Shown: piece by piece, positions 5,730 to 8,550 of the stretch
How positions within the stretch are numbered: the stretch's first letter is position 1
How the letters are laid out: every line of letters starts with the position of its first letter
Assembly: GCA_938041275.1 (NCBI GenBank)
Contig: CALISH010000146.1
Location: 1 to 8,550, forward strand
Source: an uncultured Solobacterium sp.
GTDB lineage: Bacteria > Bacillota_I > Bacilli_A > Erysipelotrichales > Erysipelotrichaceae
Direction of reading: 5' to 3'
Length of the DNA: 8,550 nucleotides
Made by a program: the position numbers and the translations under genes
Notes under the pieces: model-generated
What the model was told of the DNA's origin: nothing
The model's input: the letters and a program-made list of their open reading frames with translations, nothing else
Databases searched by the model: none

Positions 5730-7440
5730 TCTCCTTGATCATGGATTCGTAGTTACCTGGGTGAATCTTCTCAATCGTAGCGATTGCTGTTGTTAATGCT
5801 TGTGTATATTCACCATTACGGAAACTTAATTCACTACGCGTTAACTCAGAGTCAATATCTGCGTAAGTAGAACGATAACGGTTACCAAATACAATCGTAT
5901 TTTCAACCATCATAACTGTACCAACAACGTTATTCACATTGTTATAAAGCTTATAGATAAAGTCTAATGCTTCTTGTAATGTTCCATTTAATAACTGCAT
6001 ATTTAACGGAACTTCTACCATCAAGTTATCTAAACGATGGATATAGTCATTTGCACGGCGCATATCATCTTCGTAAGCTTCTGAAATATTTGGAAGTTTA
6101 TACTTACGAATCTTGACTTGCATCTGATTCATAACAATCTGTAACTTCACAAGTTGTTTCTTACAACGTTCTTCATCACCAGAAGCAGCTTCAATACGTG
6201 TACGAATATTCTTAAATTCTGTATTGCATGCAACAATTTCTTCATTCAATTCCTTCAAGGAACCAACAACTGTACTAGCAGGAACTTGATAGTTACGTAC
6301 ACTATCCATTACTACAGGCATCTTCGTTTCAAGTTCTTGTAAGCGAGCTGTCTGCTCTGCAAGCTTTTCTTCTAAATCCGCAAAGCCAAAACGTGATGAT
6401 GATTTCGCAAATGCTTCTTTTACATAAGCCGCATTCTTATCTGCTTCATCCGCAAGCGCTGTAGATTCCTTTGATAATTCTTGAATTGCATCAAAGCTCT
6501 CGCCTTCTTGTTTTACAGCCTGATCCATTTCACGAAGTTTTGCCTTCATTGTATCTAGCGTTTCACGAATACCTAATGTAGAACCTGTCTTTAATTGCTT
6601 TAAGGATTCACGTAAAGACTCTGTCATCTGATTAAGATTCTCTTCAACATTTAAGTGTTTCAAATAAACACCACGATTACGATTGTGAATATAATCCTTA
6701 TGAAGAACTTCAGCCATGTTAGGTATAACGCCCTTAGCATCTTCTAATAATGAAGGCATATTCTCTATCATTTCTTCAAGTTCAGCCATAACCGCCTTAA
6801 TACTTACAAGTTCACGGTTTGCCTTATCAAAATCACTGGAGAACATCCATTCTTCAAAAGTTGCAAACATCTTCTCAGTATCTACAACCTTCTGCTCTAC
6901 TAAAGGCCAAGCAAAGTATAACTTTGGCGCATTCTCCGCAGCTTGTGCCTTTAGGGCACGGAAACGATTCTTCAAAGCAGTTACTTCTTCACGTTGCGCT
7001 GTTTCTTTTGCAAGAATCGCATCCAACATATTTTCAAGTGTCTTTGCATCCGCTTCAGTAGTCGTCATAGATGTTTCAATATCCTTGATTGCATTACCAG
7101 CTTTTGATAAAGTACCCGCAGAAATATAACGTTCTAAGTCTGCTAGCTTACTTGTTAAAGCAGAAATACATGACTGCACCTCATCAAACTTATTCTGTGC
7201 TGAATTAACACGATCAACTGTATCCTGATTCACTCTACTTACCGCAATTGCTTTATTCATCTTTAATGATAAAGGAATTTGCTTAAGTGACTGATAGCGA
7301 TTCTCTAATTCTATATACTCAGATTTATAGCGACGTGCACGTACTGTTGTAACAATTAAAATAATTAACAGTAAAACAAAGATTGCACCTACGGCAATGA
7401 TAAATCTGATATCTGATAACAATGTTAATATCTGATTCAT
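5710..7440 (-). CDS. ezrA: Septation ring formation regulator EzrA
   Basis: EzrA is a membrane-anchored regulator of FtsZ assembly in low-GC Gram-positives. It prevents extra Z-rings and also acts at the division site. The 576-residue protein is close to the usual ~560-570 length. One N-terminal membrane helix (about residues 12-31, IRFIIAVGAIFVLLLIILIV) is followed by the basic RARRYK. The remainder is a long cytoplasmic coiled-coil region rich in Glu, Lys, Leu and Ala, in keeping with the spectrin-like repeats of EzrA. The C-terminal patch with GNRYRS at 519-524, then a Glu/Leu-rich helix and EKIHPG, is the conserved EzrA signature. The ATG lies 9-10 bases after GGAAGGGTGG. It heads the operon with the desulfurase and thiI and is divergent from rpsD, an arrangement I recall from Bacilli. 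Confidence 0.93.
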   Translation of the reverse strand: MNQILTLLSDIRFIIAVGAIFVLLLIILIVTTVRARRYKSEYIELENRYQSLKQIPLSLKMNKAIAVSRVNQDTVDRVNSAQNKFDEVQSCISALTSKLADLERYISAGTLSKAGNAIKDIETSMTTTEADAKTLENMLDAILAKETAQREEVTALKNRFRALKAQAAENAPKLYFAWPLVEQKVVDTEKMFATFEEWMFSSDFDKANRELVSIKAVMAELEEMIENMPSLLEDAKGVIPNMAEVLHKDYIHNRNRGVYLKHLNVEENLNQMTESLRESLKQLKTGSTLGIRETLDTMKAKLREMDQAVKQEGESFDAIQELSKESTALADEADKNAAYVKEAFAKSSSRFGFADLEEKLAEQTARLQELETKMPVVMDSVRNYQVPASTVVGSLKELNEEIVACNTEFKNIRTRIEAASGDEERCKKQLVKLQIVMNQMQVKIRKYKLPNISEAYEDDMRRANDYIHRLDNLMVEVPLNMQLLNGTLQEALDFIYKLYNNVNNVVGTVMMVENTIVFGNRYRSTYADIDSELTRSELSFRNGEYTQALTTAIATIEKIHPGNYESMIKENAKSAA

Positions 7441-7472
7441 ATGTTTCCACCCTTCCTGTAATATCTTTTCTT

Positions 7473-7481
7473 ATTTTAACA
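7473..7481 (-). promoter_or_regulatory. Candidate extended -10 promoter of the ezrA operon
   Basis: On the minus strand TGTTAAAAT gives a TG, one base and TAAAAT (plus 7473-7478, 5 of 6 to consensus), about 33 bases before the ezrA ATG. No clear -35 box is present 16-18 bases further upstream. This is the best promoter candidate I see for this operon but it is only moderately supported. Confidence 0.45.
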
Positions 7482-7541
7482 CAGCATCTATATATTTGGG
7501 CATATGCCTTATCACTTTCACATATCTTTCCATAATTCTTT

Positions 7542-7588
7542 TTTGTGTTTCACAAATGATTGTTTCTGATAGAACTTGTGAAAACAAT
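7542..7588. repeat. Nested inverted repeats in the ezrA-rpsD divergent spacer
   Basis: Three overlapping palindromic pairs lie just upstream of the rpsD -35 box. They are TTTGTG-TTT-CACAAA (7542-7556), TTTCACAA (7549-7556) with TTGTGAAA (7576-7583), and ATTGTTT (7559-7565) with AAACAAT (7582-7588). All matches are exact. They could bind a regulator or form a cruciform. No known operator fits the spacing. Confidence 0.55.
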
Positions 7589-7616
7589 TGACGTTTATAC
7601 ACACTAATGGTATTAT
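7588..7616 (+). promoter_or_regulatory. Promoter of rpsD
   Basis: TTGACG (7588-7593), a 17-base spacer and TATTAT (7611-7616) form a strong housekeeping promoter. The spacer ends TGG, which also gives an extended -10. Transcription should begin near 7622. The -35 box and spacer length match those of the rplU promoter in this window. Confidence 0.85.
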
Positions 7617-7620
7617 ATCG

Positions 7621-7788
7621 AGTGCGTTAAATAATGGCAGCATGTAGAGTCATGCACAAGGCGTTATCAACAGTTAAACTTGTTCCTAAGTATCCTGCTG
7701 CAAAAGGTGAAAAGGCTCATGATAACACCCCGCATTGATGATCTGCACCTGTTATTGTTTCTCAGCCATATATAGGAGGAAACAAAAC
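7621..7788 (+). promoter_or_regulatory. Structured rpsD leader with possible pseudoknot (candidate S4 autoregulatory site)
   Basis: About 165 untranslated bases precede rpsD. Exact complementary segments seen by eye: AGTGCG (7621-7626) with CGCATT (7731-7736, one G-U); a local hairpin GCATG-TAGAGT-CATGC (7640-7655); GTTATCA (7663-7669) with TGATAAC (7720-7726); and GCAGCA (7637-7642) with TGCTGC (7696-7701). The last pair crosses the 7663/7726 helix, which makes a pseudoknot. It also shares bases 7640-7642 with the local hairpin, so two alternative folds are possible. In Bacillus subtilis S4 is known to repress rpsD by binding a leader that mimics its 16S rRNA site. The same role here is inference. 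There is no terminator-like T-run before the gene, so translational control is more likely than attenuation. Confidence 0.62.
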
Positions 7789-8391
7789 ATGGCACGTTAC
7801 ACAGGACCTGTTTGGAAGAAAGCTAGACGCTTAAGCTTCTCCATCTTAGAAACAGGCGAAGAGCTTAAGAAAAGAACTTATGCTCCAGGTCAACATGGAC
7901 CTACAAAGCGTATTAAGTTAGGTGGGTACGGTACACAGTTACGCGAAAAGCAAAGAATCCGTCACATGTACGGTTTAAATGAACGTCAGTTCTCTAACTT
8001 ATTCAACAAGGCTTCCAAGATGGAAGGCATGGCAGGTGTTAACTTCTTAATCTTACTTGAAAGTAGATTAGATAACATCGTTTACCGTATGGGCTTAGCT
8101 AGAACACGTAAGGCTGCTCGTCAGTTAGTAAACCACGGCCATATCGAAGTAAATGGTAAGAAGTTAGACATCCCTTCAGCTTTAATCAAGCCAGGATCAA
8201 CAGTTGCTGTTCGTGAAAATGCACGTAACATCAAGGCAATCGCTGAGTCATTAGAATCAGCTATCACTATCCCAGCTTTCGTTGAAGTTGATAAGGAAAA
8301 CAAGAAAGGTACATTCGTACGTCTTCCAGAAAGAAGCGAATTAAACCAAGAAATCAACGAATCACTCGTTGTCGAATTCTACAACAGATAA
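7789..8391 (+). CDS. rpsD: 30S ribosomal protein S4
   Basis: S4 is a primary 16S rRNA-binding protein that starts small-subunit body assembly, and it often represses its own synthesis. The 200-residue protein opens MARYTGPVWKKARRL, has RHMYGLNERQF at 58-68 and carries the S4 RNA-binding domain from about residue 91 (LDNIVYRMGLARTRKAARQL, then VNHGHI). It ends RLPERSELNQEIN...VVEFYNR as in other Firmicutes. It has no cysteine, so it is the zinc-free form. The ATG at 7789 lies 9 bases after AGGAGG (7774-7779). In-frame ATGs at 7735 and 7738 would add leader-encoded residues absent from S4, so I rejected them. The gene is monocistronic: it has its own promoter and leader and a terminator 11 bases after the stop. 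Confidence 0.98.
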   Translation: MARYTGPVWKKARRLSFSILETGEELKKRTYAPGQHGPTKRIKLGGYGTQLREKQRIRHMYGLNERQFSNLFNKASKMEGMAGVNFLILLESRLDNIVYRMGLARTRKAARQLVNHGHIEVNGKKLDIPSALIKPGSTVAVRENARNIKAIAESLESAITIPAFVEVDKENKKGTFVRLPERSELNQEINESLVVEFYNR

Positions 8392-8398
8392 CAAGTGT

Positions 8399-8425
8399 AA
8401 AAAGTCAACGCAAGTTGGCTTTTTT
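8399..8425 (+). terminator. Intrinsic terminator of rpsD
   Basis: AGTCAAC (8403-8409) pairs with GTTGGCT (8414-8420), seven pairs with one G-U, around a GCAA tetraloop of the stable GNRA type. A run of T (8420-8425) follows and a matching A-run (8399-8403) precedes, which can lengthen the stem. Confidence 0.9.
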
Positions 8426-8434
8426 ATATGCATT

Positions 8435-8461
8435 AAAAAACGCATCTATGATGCGCTTTTT
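8435..8461. terminator. Bidirectional terminator between convergent genes
   Basis: CGCATC (8441-8446) pairs with GATGCG (8450-8455) around a 3-base loop. It is flanked by AAAAAA on the left and CTTTTT on the right, so it can terminate transcription on both strands: a backup for rpsD, and the main terminator for the minus-strand gene entering from the right edge. Confidence 0.78.
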
Positions 8462-8486
8462 ATTAATATAGATTTCATTGAGATTT

Positions 8487-8550
8487 CTATTTAAAAAACT
8501 CACGGTTTAAAGTGATATGAAAATCCGGTTCAATCGCCAACAAATCATCA
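8487..8550 (-). CDS. C-terminal end of an unidentified gene (cut by window edge)
   Basis: On the minus strand an open frame enters from the right edge and encodes 20 residues ending in PDFHITLNREFFK before a TAG at 8487-8489. It is convergent with rpsD and its stop lies about 26 bases before the bidirectional terminator, as expected for a real gene end. The fragment is too short to assign a family. Confidence 0.5.
   Translation of the reverse strand, partial: DDLLAIEPDFHITLNREFFK

Noticed and set aside
6716..7129. A 137-codon open frame on the plus strand
   Set aside because: It lies entirely antisense to ezrA, has serine-rich, low-information composition typical of a reverse-strand shadow of Glu/Lys-rich coiled coil, and has no convincing ribosome site.
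7542..7583. A Rex or CRP/FNR operator in the ezrA-rpsD spacer
   Set aside because: The half-sites are similar, but the close pair has a 3-base centre instead of the 6-8 expected, and the other pair is in the opposite order with a 19-base gap.
7735..7788. A longer rpsD starting at the ATGs at 7735 or 7738
   Set aside because: S4 begins MARYTG at 7789 directly after an AGGAGG; the upstream residues are leader-encoded and cysteine-rich by chance.
1..8550. CRISPR array, transposon, prophage, tRNA or rRNA genes
   Set aside because: No regularly spaced repeats, transposase or integrase motifs, terminal inverted repeats or tRNA-like folds were found; genes are conserved housekeeping ones in an expected order.

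Overview
The window looks like ordinary chromosome from a low-GC Firmicute. I favour a member of the Erysipelotrichia/Bacilli side of the phylum. Four things support this: an L27 with the cleavable Firmicutes-type N-terminal extension next to its Prp protease gene, the membrane division regulator EzrA, a ThiI without a rhodanese domain paired with its own cysteine desulfurase, and a cysteine-free (zinc-less) S4. The lineage below Firmicutes is inference.

Layout, right to left on the minus strand: (1) ezrA - cysteine desulfurase (nifZ-type) - thiI - an uncharacterised 79-residue gene form a tight operon (7440 to 3158) that ends at a good intrinsic terminator (about 3112-3147). (2) A lone 97-residue membrane-protein gene (3054-2761) has its own extended -10 promoter, which abuts that terminator. 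(3) A strong promoter at 2709-2737 and a structured leader precede rplU (L21) - prp - rpmA (L27). An intrinsic terminator then separates these from obgE and the 5' part of ruvA, which runs off the left edge. On the plus strand, rpsD (S4) is transcribed divergently from ezrA. It has a strong promoter and a leader of about 165 nt that can form a pseudoknot. rpsD is followed by two hairpin terminators, the second of which is bidirectional. At the right edge is the last 20 codons of a convergent minus-strand gene.

Functionally the window joins ribosome production (L21, L27 and its maturation protease, S4, and the ribosome-assembly GTPase Obg), tRNA thiolation (desulfurase plus ThiI), control of the division ring (EzrA) and recombination (RuvA). 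Two of the three ribosomal-protein genes head transcripts with structured leaders that look like autoregulatory targets.

I found no mobile element, CRISPR array, tRNA or rRNA gene, or defence cassette, and nothing that amounts to a new multi-gene system. The items most worth following up are the S4 leader pseudoknot, the L21 leader, the nested inverted repeats in the ezrA-rpsD spacer, the terminator inside the L21-L27-Obg cluster, and the two small uncharacterised genes.
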